DNA of 64,000 nucleotides, from the NCBI GenBank assembly GCA_937959115.1, contig CALGAW010000003.1, forward strand, positions 1-64,000, given 5' to 3'. Position numbers and translations under genes: made by a program. Shown one piece after another: positions 1 through 8,085 of the stretch. Each line of letters opens with the position of its first letter. Position 1 is the stretch's first letter. The DNA comes from an uncultured Saprospiraceae bacterium (lineage in GTDB: Bacteria; Bacteroidota; Bacteroidia; Chitinophagales; Saprospiraceae). The notes beneath the pieces are model-generated. The model saw only the letters and a program-made list of their open reading frames with translations, was not told the DNA's origin and searched no databases.

Positions 1-1
1 C

Positions 2-397
2 TTTGCTGTAATCGAACGAGTCTCTCATCAGAACGATTGGAAGGTAGATTTAAGTGAGATTGCCAGAATATGGACGGAAGGCTGTATAATAAAATCTGAC
101 TTCATGAAGAACCTGGTGAATTCACTTAAAACCAATAATTCTATTTTATTTAATGATCCGTGGAATTCAATAGTGAAAAAAACGCATGTTTCTATTCAAT
201 CGGTGCTTGTTAAGTGCATTCAAAGTCAGATACATATTCCATGTTTGATGGAAGCCGCTAATTTTTTCCATGGATTCAAGACGGCAAATTGCTCTGCAAA
301 TCTTATACAAGCCCAAAGAGATTATTTTGGTGCTCATACCTATCAGAGGAAAGAGGATACTTCAGGAAAGCACTATCATACTAAATGGGATGAATAG
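2..397 (+). CDS. gnd: 6-phosphogluconate dehydrogenase (decarboxylating), C-terminal part
   Basis: This is the 3' end of a gene that begins before the window; the frame is open from base 2. The enzyme oxidatively decarboxylates 6-phosphogluconate to ribulose 5-phosphate in the cytosolic pentose phosphate pathway. The visible part has the helical C-terminal domain features of the family: an IWTEGCIIKS stretch (ARIW.GGCIIRS in the family) near base 60, then the signature NLIQAQRDYFGAHTYQR and a terminal HTKW motif. The N-terminal NADP-binding domain lies outside. The C-terminus is complete. Identity is secure from these motifs. Confidence 0.95.
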   Translation, partial: FAVIERVSHQNDWKVDLSEIARIWTEGCIIKSDFMKNLVNSLKTNNSILFNDPWNSIVKKTHVSIQSVLVKCIQSQIHIPCLMEAANFFHGFKTANCSANLIQAQRDYFGAHTYQRKEDTSGKHYHTKWDE

Positions 398-429
398 CTA
401 TTCTTTAATTTATTGAAATTAATATAGGA

Positions 430-730
430 AACAGCCAAAACCCAGTATATGCTCTGGATATCAACTACGATAATATTGACCTAAATAAGCAAGTGTTTCA
501 CCTGTTTTTGCCGTATACCATTGAACATTGAAATCAACTTGTAACGATGGTTTAGGACGCTTGACCATTTAACATTGAGCTGCTAGATTCAAAAAATATA
601 AATTAATTTAGGATCAAGAAAATTATCCTTTGAACGGTCTTCTTTCTTGTCCGGAAAAACGATTGTTCACAGGACTATATTCCTGTGTTCTGATCACTTG
701 CTTTGGAGTAGAATCTTCTTGGTATGGTGT
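430..730 (-). pseudogene. Decayed LysM-like gene remnant in the 398-944 gap
   Basis: The 547 bases between gnd and the next gene contain no intact gene of normal size, but the minus strand keeps protein-like fragments. A 35-codon stretch (568 down to 461) reads as a LysM-like piece containing WYTAKTGETLAYLGQYYRS. It stops with TGA, while the +1 frame continues plausibly as VDIQSI, the place where LysM domains have a VEDIK-type segment. Further upstream on the same strand (about 723-623) is TPKQVIRTQEYSPVNNRF followed by a stop. In-frame stops and a likely frameshift suggest an inactivated gene. The boundaries are estimates. The rest of the gap shows nothing I can name. Confidence 0.35.
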
Positions 731-944
731 TGAATATTACATGCTACAATTACATTGAGTTGTTGATGATAGTTGTAATACTATGTTTGATGGAAGAAAG
801 TTCCTTTTCTCTACTGATTTTTTTGGAACACTTGATGTTGCTGATTTTGCTTAAGAATTTTGTTTATCGATTTTTCATTCATCAATAAATCTGTATATTT
901 ATCGGACTACTCGCCTATTGTTTTATTGCACAATTGATTTTCCA

Positions 945-2408
945 ATGAAAAGCAAGGATGATTTATTTCTGTTGATTCGGTCCCTGTCTAAGTCAGAAAA
1001 GCGTTATTTCAAGCTGCGGAGCTCTGCGCAGTCGGGTGAGAAGAATTACCTCAAATTATTTAATGCGTTGGACAAACAATCGGAATATGATGAGGCGAAA
1101 ATTCTGAAGAAATTCAAGGGGGAGCGGTTTGTAAAATCGCTTCATGTAACCAAGAAGTATCTGCATAATCTGATTCTACGTACACTGCGCGATTTCCACG
1201 AGAAACATGACATTGAAGGCGAGTTGGCCGGTTTGCTGTTTAATGCTCGGATACTGGAATCCAAGGGGCTGTATGCGCAGTGCCGGAAGGTATTGAATGT
1301 TGTGCACAAGAAGGCTCGGAAGTATGATTTGAAGGCGGTGTTGATTGATGTGTTGCAATTAAAGATTAAGCTGAGCATTATGTTGACGTTGAAGAAGCGG
1401 CAGGCGGAGGTGGAGGGGTTGTATGGGGAGTTGGATGAGGCGGTGGAGGGGTATGCGTTTGAAAAGAAGCTGCGTAAGCATCGGGACATGATTTTTATGA
1501 TGACACGGCAGCGGGGGATGTTAAGGAAGGCGGAGGAGCGGGTGTACATGGAGGAGTGGGCGGCGTTTTTGTTGGAGTGTGGGGAGCCTGATGACTTTTG
1601 GGGTCGGAACTATTATTTTGATGGGTTGGGGTTGTATTGGCGGTTTGTGGGTGCGAGGAAGAAGTCTAAGCATAATTGGCAAAAGGCGCTAAATGTCTGG
1701 AATGAATCTGATCATTTTAAAGAGAGCCATCAATCTCAGTACCTCATCAGTTTCAATAATTATTTGAACGGACTAAGTCAGGTGGAAGAGTATGATCAAA
1801 TGGCAAGCAGTCTGAAGGAGTTGGAGAAACTACCGATGATAAATTTTGACAATGAAGCAGAGCAGTTTTGGACCCTTCAGAATTACTGGATTCTCTATGC
1901 ATTAAACAAGCCTGATTTTGAGAAAGGTAAGGTCGTCATTGCAGAATTAAGTAAGAACAGTAGCGTGTATTCTGATAAAGTCATTAAGTCAAGAGAGTTG
2001 ATTATTTATTTTAATAGTTCGTTGCTGTATTTTATAAATGGGATGTATGATAAGTCGCTTGAGTGGAATTATCGTGTATTGGCAGATCCTAAAAATGAAT
2101 TGGCTGAAGGAATTCGACGTGCGAATCTGATGTTACAATTACCGATTCACTATGAATTGGGGAATTATGAGGTGTTGGAATCGTTGGTTGACTCTATCCC
2201 AAGAAATTTAACTCGTAACACGGAATTGACAATGTTTGAAACCAGCATCCTTTCTTTTTTTAAGTCTCTATGCGAAACATTGCCATTGGAGTATGAAAAG
2301 CTGTTTAATAAATTTGATGTTTGGCTATCTGGGATAGAACCAAATTTGTTAAAAAGAATTTTAGTTGTTTGGCTAAAACAAAGATCAAATTATTTCATAA
2401 ATAGTTAG
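945..2408 (+). CDS. Conserved hypothetical helical protein (TPR-like)
   Basis: A 487-residue soluble protein without a signal peptide. I chose the ATG at 945 (MKSKDDLFLLIRSLSKSEKR) over the TTG at 918, because the extra nine residues look like untranslated leader. The sequence is leucine, lysine and glutamate rich with repeated aromatic positions typical of helical-hairpin (TPR-like) proteins; no catalytic motif is visible. An N-terminal SLSKSEKRYFKL segment looks like the opening of a protein family I have seen only as hypothetical in Bacteroidota. Base usage is mosaic: from about 1240 to 1670 the codons are strongly G-biased, unlike the AT-rich remainder. It converges with and overlaps the 3' end of the next gene by 24 bases. 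Confidence 0.75.
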   Translation: MKSKDDLFLLIRSLSKSEKRYFKLRSSAQSGEKNYLKLFNALDKQSEYDEAKILKKFKGERFVKSLHVTKKYLHNLILRTLRDFHEKHDIEGELAGLLFNARILESKGLYAQCRKVLNVVHKKARKYDLKAVLIDVLQLKIKLSIMLTLKKRQAEVEGLYGELDEAVEGYAFEKKLRKHRDMIFMMTRQRGMLRKAEERVYMEEWAAFLLECGEPDDFWGRNYYFDGLGLYWRFVGARKKSKHNWQKALNVWNESDHFKESHQSQYLISFNNYLNGLSQVEEYDQMASSLKELEKLPMINFDNEAEQFWTLQNYWILYALNKPDFEKGKVVIAELSKNSSVYSDKVIKSRELIIYFNSSLLYFINGMYDKSLEWNYRVLADPKNELAEGIRRANLMLQLPIHYELGNYEVLESLVDSIPRNLTRNTELTMFETSILSFFKSLCETLPLEYEKLFNKFDVWLSGIEPNLLKRILVVWLKQRSNYFINS

Positions 2409-2924
2409 CTTTCCATCATTTAACTGGAGATAATATTTTATTCCTGATGCTGTAGCGCTTTGTAGCATTGCTTCGTATTGCCCTCTCCCATTTCGGGGTT
2501 CTTCTGCACCAATTCCTCCAACGAAGAAAATCAATCCTTCTCTTTTGATAATTTGCAAATAGTACTTTTCTGCTTTTTTGGTATCCAACACGTATTTTGA
2601 CCAATATTTTTTGAGAATATCTTGATTTTCAGGAGCTAATACGATGAATTTATCTACTGAGTGATAGAATCTATATATTTTAGAATGGGCTAATTCTAAA
2701 CTACAATTTGGTTCTTCTGTTTTTCCTGTTTTGATTGAAAGAATTTGTCCATTTATTTCAAAAAGGTGATAGGTGGGTTCAAACAATTTATACGTTTGAT
2801 CCTTTGGGTTAAAACGGCAATTACCCGATAGTTTACTAATGGTTGTTTTATCAAAAATATTATAACAGCTGCATAAGGCAATAAATATTAATGGGAAAAA
2901 CTTCCTTATAAGGTTATTTTTCAT
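2385..2924 (-). CDS. Small predicted lipoprotein, unknown function
   Basis: A 179-residue protein with an N-terminal hydrophobic stretch followed by a lipobox (ALCSC, lipidated Cys at about residue 20), so it is probably anchored in a membrane facing the periplasm. The rest is mixed alpha/beta with no recognised domain. Its start overlaps the 3' end of the upstream pentein-like gene by 11 bases on the same strand, which indicates co-transcription and possibly translational coupling. A functional link with that enzyme is inference only. Confidence 0.7.
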   Translation of the reverse strand: MKNNLIRKFFPLIFIALCSCYNIFDKTTISKLSGNCRFNPKDQTYKLFEPTYHLFEINGQILSIKTGKTEEPNCSLELAHSKIYRFYHSVDKFIVLAPENQDILKKYWSKYVLDTKKAEKYYLQIIKREGLIFFVGGIGAEEPRNGRGQYEAMLQSATASGIKYYLQLNDGKLTIYEII

Positions 2925-4095
2925 TTCTTTTTATAACTTTAGAAATACATCGAAATGCCCCACCACCATAGCGGGTAATTTCATCAAAAGGACCTATTTC
3001 ATAAATGGAATCTACTTTACTTTTCAAATTCACATTAAAACTGTCTTGATAAGATGTAAAGGAGTTGTTTTCATAACTAGGAATATAGGCTATTGTTTTA
3101 CCTTCTCTTTTTTCAATTATTGAATTCAGAAAATAGGCATAATATTCGAGTTCACAAGAATAAGGAATTTCTACTGGTATAGGCGTAAATCCATTTTCTT
3201 TAAGCTGTTTGTAAATGAACGTCTCTATCCAATCATTTAGAGAGTTAATTTCTTGTTTTATATATTCCTGGCATTCTCCAACGGGTACTGCTTTTGCATA
3301 AAACACAATAGAGTCATTGATTGGAAGAAGAACTAAATCTAAGTGAAAAAAGGCATCAAGTGCGCACTCTTTCTTGTCCTCACAGCCAATACAACTAGCT
3401 CTTTTCTTGTTGTATTCACAATCACAATTGCCAAGAAATAGAAATCTCTGGTTACTATAATCGAAAGAATCTGCAAGTTTACAATAATCGCAGCATTTCA
3501 TTTGAGTTTCCATTTTTGTTCTTTGAACATTATCCATTCCAACCAATAATATTGTATCTCCAACTTTAATTATATTCCCTCCTTGGGTATTTTGGTCAAC
3601 TACGAAACTCTTGTATCCAATGGAGCACGCAATTGGTTTAACAATTGATTCGGTGCTTATTAAAGCATTACTATCCTTGCCTTTTGCAGATAAGAATAGA
3701 TCTCTTGCCCAATAATCTGAAATTTTTAATTCATAATACAAAACACTATCTGTATTTATTTTCTCTTCTTCAAAAAATCCTTTCATTGAAGCAATATTAT
3801 TTTTAGAAGAGAAAATTATTGTTTTAATTTCCGGTGCCTTTTTTTTAATAAAATCGGCCAATATTTTTCGAATATTATCCTTGTTTTCTACAAATGAACC
3901 ATCTGGAATAGTGAATATGATCTTTTCAATCGAATCATCTGTGTCAGTTGTTAGATTGTAATTTTGTTTTTCGCAAAAATCAATTTCCTCTTTGCTTAAG
4001 CCAAGGTATTGACCATTTATTATGATTGGAAAAATAAAAATAAATAGAAATGGTAGGGTCTTTAAAAGACCTGTAGGTTCAGAAGTGTTCAACAT
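2914..4095 (-). CDS. Secreted pentein-fold (agmatine/peptidylarginine deiminase-like) protein
   Basis: A 393-residue protein with an N-terminal signal sequence (hydrophobic core FLFIFIFPIIINGQ). Motifs in order match the guanidino-modifying pentein superfamily: YWARD at about residue 127 (family RD.GP region, substrate Asp), QGGNI at about 170, HLDLVL at about 250 (catalytic His-x-Asp) and GGGAFRC near residue 382, placing the nucleophilic Cys close to the C-terminus as in the family. Total length fits a full-length agmatine deiminase-like fold. Between GGN and HLD there is an unusual insert with about nine cysteines (MKCCDYC, NCDC, CIGC). Members hydrolyse guanidino groups of agmatine or arginine residues; the substrate here is unknown. 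The fold is likely, the reaction is not proven. Confidence 0.62.
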   Translation of the reverse strand: MLNTSEPTGLLKTLPFLFIFIFPIIINGQYLGLSKEEIDFCEKQNYNLTTDTDDSIEKIIFTIPDGSFVENKDNIRKILADFIKKKAPEIKTIIFSSKNNIASMKGFFEEEKINTDSVLYYELKISDYWARDLFLSAKGKDSNALISTESIVKPIACSIGYKSFVVDQNTQGGNIIKVGDTILLVGMDNVQRTKMETQMKCCDYCKLADSFDYSNQRFLFLGNCDCEYNKKRASCIGCEDKKECALDAFFHLDLVLLPINDSIVFYAKAVPVGECQEYIKQEINSLNDWIETFIYKQLKENGFTPIPVEIPYSCELEYYAYFLNSIIEKREGKTIAYIPSYENNSFTSYQDSFNVNLKSKVDSIYEIGPFDEITRYGGGAFRCISKVIKRNEK

Positions 4096-4194
4096 AATCT
4101 TCCTATTTTCAAGTAAACAAATCTAAATTAACAGAAATTCACATTAAACAAAATACAAAAGTGTAAAATACGTAATATGCTTAATGCTTGATTT

Positions 4195-6300
4195 CTATTC
4201 TTTTCTTCCTTTTACGACCGTTGATAAATTTGTTGAATATCCGAATAATAGACTTGGGAAAAATTGTAGTTTTTTGAATGTTCCTGACCTATGAAATCCA
4301 TGGTAACCTCGGTAACGAAAAAAAAGGCCTCCTTGATTTTCATTTGATGTTAAATAGTATAAGTTTATCTCTGTCCTTAATATTGTTTGCTTGATAAAAT
4401 CACGATCAATTTCTTCATAAAGCATAAGTTCAGGAGCGGAAGGACTACCCTGATTAAAAGTGTAAAGACGATGATACCCTAATGCAAAATCTGCCCCTGT
4501 TCTTGTTTCAGGGCGCAAAGAAATAGATAATTCTATATCAGGACTATATATAAATTTTGAACGAATGTCGGACTTTTCCAGGTTAGGAGACATGTCCACT
4601 TTTGATCTATATAAACGACATCCTGCATCTATGTTTAGAAACGAATTAAATCCTTTTATCTCATATGACAAGATTCTACTTTTAAATGAAAAATCAATAT
4701 CCGCATTTCTCAGCATATCGATTGAATTTATGTATCCTGTATCCGGGTAGATCAGGTTTGTATCAAGTCGTTCTGTAGGAATCATAACAAACAAAGTTGT
4801 GTCATCTAAGTTTATAGGAGTAAGTGTAGAATCATTTGTAGAAACAATAGAAAAAATTGGATCTTCAAAAAAGGGTTTTACTACATTAATGTTTTCGCCA
4901 AAACCATTAACAATTCCAATGTTCAACGTACCCTTGAAGGCGGGAAGCCAATTCCTTTGTCCATTGTTTTTCATATTAAAAGGAAGAGTTGCACTTACTT
5001 CGGTTTGTAAAACACTTCCTCTTTTTTCATTAATAAACCCTAATGCATCAGTAAAGATTGTTGCAGAGACAAAATCGTTTATTTTCCTCTTTTTTAAAGT
5101 AAACTCATTAGATTCAATGGTTAACGTATGTTCAGCATCCACAATGAACTGAGAAAAAGAGTTCCCTGATGGAATATAATTGAGAATATCACCAAAGTAA
5201 AATTTCACATTATACGTTTTATCTTTTATCCGAATATCTTTTGTTAAACTAAATTCATGATTATGGATACCTACGAGTCCATTTAGATTGAAACCATACT
5301 GGTCATTTGTAATTTCAACCTCTGTCGAATCTTTTCCAAGACTTACCCAGCCATTAATAAGGACATCTGAAACTTTATAGAATTTTGTTCTGAACCATAC
5401 AGTCTGCGGTTTAAATATCATTTTAATATTATCATCATACTTGAATTTATGATAACTTACTTTAAAGTGATCTTTACAGTTATCCTCTGAATCTTTCTTC
5501 TTACAGAACTGATACCATTTCTTTTTGCAGTTTTCCTCATTATACGAATGATATTCAACCTCAATTTCCTTTTCCATTCTTATAATTCCGGCATTTTCTC
5601 TTGTTAGTTCAGACAAAATTTTGGCAATCGAATCTTTGGAGGAGGCATTTGCTAGATTGATTCTTTGAACTCTTGATTCATCTTTAAACTTTTCACAAAT
5701 ATCATTCAAAATTCTAGTTGTATTATCTTCTACTGTGCGTGTAGCAATAGTCGTTTTTAAGACTGTCCCTTCATTAGATAATTTGTTTAGGGTCTCCTTA
5801 AATAACACTTCGAAATCTGTACAGGAATATCCTTGAATAAGAGGTAAGACTGATGATTGACATTTTCCTTCCTCAATACATATTTCCAACCATTGTTTCT
5901 TTTCTCTGGCTTTTCTTTTCAATCTTACAAGATGGTACATTTCATTAAGAATCAATGATTTTTCTTGGTCTACAATCCAAGTGTCTTTAATAGGTTCTAT
6001 AAAACGCTTAATTGAATCTACTTTAACACTATCTCTAATTGTAGAACCAATTGCCAACACTAACAGGCTATCTTTTTTAGTTGCAGTCACAAGGAATTTA
6101 GCACCAACTGAATCTATGTTTTCTTCAATTGTATCAAGCGTATAATTGGTATATAAGGTATCAGACTTTTGATTTAGAAAAACGACGCCGGTAGTGCCTG
6201 AAGTTTGTAGAATCTCCAGATGATCTCCAATGACTGGAAGAGTTAACTGTCCAAAGCAAAAGGATGGAATCAAACAAATTATGAATAATATCGTTCTCAT
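4195..6300 (-). CDS. Exported hypothetical protein, possible outer-membrane-associated
   Basis: A 701-residue protein with a clear signal peptide (MRTILFIICLIPSFCFGQ). The first third is charged and helical with a cysteine cluster (CKKKWYQFCKKKDSEDNCK). The rest is rich in alternating hydrophobic and polar strands, and the last 150 residues contain many aromatic residues and strands such as GGLFFRYRGYHGF and LQFFPSLLFGYSTN, compatible with a beta-barrel end. No T9SS sorting domain is visible. It sits upstream of the pentein/lipoprotein pair on the same strand with a 99-base gap, so it may share an operon. I do not recognise the family. Confidence 0.65.
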   Translation of the reverse strand: MRTILFIICLIPSFCFGQLTLPVIGDHLEILQTSGTTGVVFLNQKSDTLYTNYTLDTIEENIDSVGAKFLVTATKKDSLLVLAIGSTIRDSVKVDSIKRFIEPIKDTWIVDQEKSLILNEMYHLVRLKRKAREKKQWLEICIEEGKCQSSVLPLIQGYSCTDFEVLFKETLNKLSNEGTVLKTTIATRTVEDNTTRILNDICEKFKDESRVQRINLANASSKDSIAKILSELTRENAGIIRMEKEIEVEYHSYNEENCKKKWYQFCKKKDSEDNCKDHFKVSYHKFKYDDNIKMIFKPQTVWFRTKFYKVSDVLINGWVSLGKDSTEVEITNDQYGFNLNGLVGIHNHEFSLTKDIRIKDKTYNVKFYFGDILNYIPSGNSFSQFIVDAEHTLTIESNEFTLKKRKINDFVSATIFTDALGFINEKRGSVLQTEVSATLPFNMKNNGQRNWLPAFKGTLNIGIVNGFGENINVVKPFFEDPIFSIVSTNDSTLTPINLDDTTLFVMIPTERLDTNLIYPDTGYINSIDMLRNADIDFSFKSRILSYEIKGFNSFLNIDAGCRLYRSKVDMSPNLEKSDIRSKFIYSPDIELSISLRPETRTGADFALGYHRLYTFNQGSPSAPELMLYEEIDRDFIKQTILRTEINLYYLTSNENQGGLFFRYRGYHGFHRSGTFKKLQFFPSLLFGYSTNLSTVVKGRKE

Positions 6301-6708
6301 AGTTTTATTGTTAATCAGGTTAATAATTAGAAGACTGACAAGTCAAAACAATTAGGCTCATCAACACAATTCAAAGATACCTTCAATCCCCCTCGCCCAC
6401 AACCTTCAAAAAAACCCCACTGTGAACAAAAAACACTCCTCACCCAACACTCAACCGCCCACAGCACCCTCAAAAACAATAGATTACAGAAAAACAGATG
6501 TTCAAAAAAATATAAAAAATAACAATAAGACAGTAGCAATAAGAAAAACATCACTATAAAGACAAAGAAGTCCGAACACCCTCGAAAACCAGTACACACC
6601 ATACCGGCACTCTGGAATATCCGAACTTAAAATTCATGGTTCTACTGCCCTAAACAATGCCTTGGAAAGAAGCGTTAGATTTAATCAGACTATCCAACTT
6701 CAGGTGAT
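6301..6708. other. Intergenic region with strong A/C strand skew
   Basis: No convincing gene. From about 6340 to 6600 the plus strand is made almost entirely of A and C with very few G and T, so a transcript from the minus strand would be G/U-rich. The one open frame here, on the minus strand (6327-6602), is a by-product of this composition: its translation is full of Phe, Leu, Cys and Trp. The stretch is downstream of the esterase gene and upstream of the 701-residue exported protein, so it must include the promoter for the latter; I cannot place it. Confidence 0.5.
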
Positions 6709-7698
6709 CTAATAATACACTGTGCTGGTTCGAAAACCCAATCCAATCAATCCATTCCCGTTGTAGTGAATGTCCGTATTCGTTCTCATGTCCAGTCCAT
6801 TGGCGGATACGTAGCGATATCGTGGATTTGAGTTCGCCAGGCTCCACAATTTATTATTGAACGAGTTCACAAAAGGCAGATAAGTAGTATTGGTGTTGGG
6901 GATTTTAAGTGCGTAGGCCCCAGCATCCCGGTTCAATCCAACTAAGGCAACAGTCATGTTTTGTGCGCCTTGTATGGAATACCGCATTTTATTCAGCATT
7001 GTATTGAGTTTCCCGGGATACTGATACAAGAGATTGCGGTGTTGCAGTAGGTCTGATTCTCCTTGTATCCAAACCATCCCTTTCACATTAATCGTCGTGT
7101 AGCCCATATTCTTCAATTGGTTGATTCGATCGTTTACATAAGCAATGGTCCGATTGCTCAGCGTGCCATCCCAACTATGGTTTTTTGAGCTGGGCAGCAA
7201 CGTCGACCCACCAACGCCACACTTGATAATGGCTAACTTTTTAGTGTTATTTCTGTAAGCCTGCGTATTGTTGTACAATCTTCTGCCAAATGCCATTTCA
7301 GAACCGAACTGATTTTGGTCATAAGTCCTAATTCTTAAAGCGCCCCAAGGCAATACTGATGCCTTGCTCCCCCAGTATCTACTTGATTGTCTCGCAGCGA
7401 ACAATATCGGACTAAAGGAATTGAGTAAATTATGATTATTACCATTCGTGGTAGTCGGTTTGCCACCTCCAATACAATTAGACTGACCGATAATCAAATA
7501 AACATCTACCGTTCTTGGTGAATTTCTGTCTGTAATCCGGACATCTCTTGCTTCTTCCGGTTGATCATTAATGCTTACGGCTACCGTTCGGCTGTCTGAT
7601 AGCTCTTCTAATGCGGGCTTTTCACAAGAAGAAAAAACAACAAAAAGGCTTAGACACAAAACGGCAAGCATGGATTTAAAAATAGTAGAGTATTTCAT
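6709..7698 (-). CDS. SASA-family (sialate O-acetylesterase-like, CE6-type) esterase lipoprotein
   Basis: A 329-residue lipoprotein (lipobox FSSC, Cys at residue 25). The mature part has the SGNH/SASA hydrolase blocks: IIGQSNCIGGG (nucleophile Ser73), GSEMAFGRRL, a KCGVGGS block, WIQGESD and a C-terminal TDIHYNGNG followed by LGFR, which supplies the Asp/His pair. Family members remove O-acetyl groups from sialic acid or xylan. Here the Asp and His are arranged D-x-H rather than the common D-x-x-H, which may be a real variation. Lipidation suggests periplasmic or outer-membrane location. No sugar-utilisation genes lie beside it, so the substrate cannot be inferred. Confidence 0.78.
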   Translation of the reverse strand: MKYSTIFKSMLAVLCLSLFVVFSSCEKPALEELSDSRTVAVSINDQPEEARDVRITDRNSPRTVDVYLIIGQSNCIGGGKPTTTNGNNHNLLNSFSPILFAARQSSRYWGSKASVLPWGALRIRTYDQNQFGSEMAFGRRLYNNTQAYRNNTKKLAIIKCGVGGSTLLPSSKNHSWDGTLSNRTIAYVNDRINQLKNMGYTTINVKGMVWIQGESDLLQHRNLLYQYPGKLNTMLNKMRYSIQGAQNMTVALVGLNRDAGAYALKIPNTNTTYLPFVNSFNNKLWSLANSNPRYRYVSANGLDMRTNTDIHYNGNGLIGLGFRTSTVYY

Positions 7699-7951
7699 AA
7701 TTAACTATTTACTAATCAATAGAATACTCTAAAATACAAATATTTTTTTATTACCTTCAACGCTAATTCCAGAAATCGTGTCTTTTAAACAGCAACCACC
7801 TCCAACTCCCCTTATCAGTGCATCCTTCCCCATCACCTCCGGAATTTAATCCGAGTACAAACATGCGCAACAATAGTTACAAAATCACCAGCCTCAACAC
7901 CCCAAAAAGCGTTTAAAGTAAGCAGTCTATTGTACATTTTTTATTTAGTTA

Positions 7952-7996
7952 GAAAGGTCTGCAAGCTCGAAGCAGTACTCCAAGCTTACAGATCTT
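7952..7996 (-). terminator. Imperfect long hairpin downstream of the propeller gene
   Basis: In the 387-base gap 7699-8085, AAAGGTCTGCAAGCT (7953-7967) can pair with AGCTTACAGATCTTT (7982-7996) with one wobble and one mismatch, giving a stem of about 15 bases. It lies past the stop of the minus-strand gene 8086-9456, so it may act as a transcript end, but no uridine run follows it directly. The rest of the gap, including an open frame at 7930-8280 on the plus strand, shows no coding character. Confidence 0.35.
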
Positions 7997-8085
7997 TGGT
8001 TATTCGTTTTCAAATACAATTCAACATAAGAGTCTTCAACAGCATTTCATTTCACTGTTACAACGAACGACTTGATACCACCAGC

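Noticed and set aside
918-944. TTG at 918 as the start of the helical protein
   Set aside because: An ATG at 945 begins the charged, conserved-looking sequence; the nine extra residues add nothing protein-like.
6327-6602. Minus-strand open frame of 91 codons
   Set aside because: Its Phe/Leu/Cys/Trp-rich translation is a product of the A/C-skewed DNA, with no known domain.
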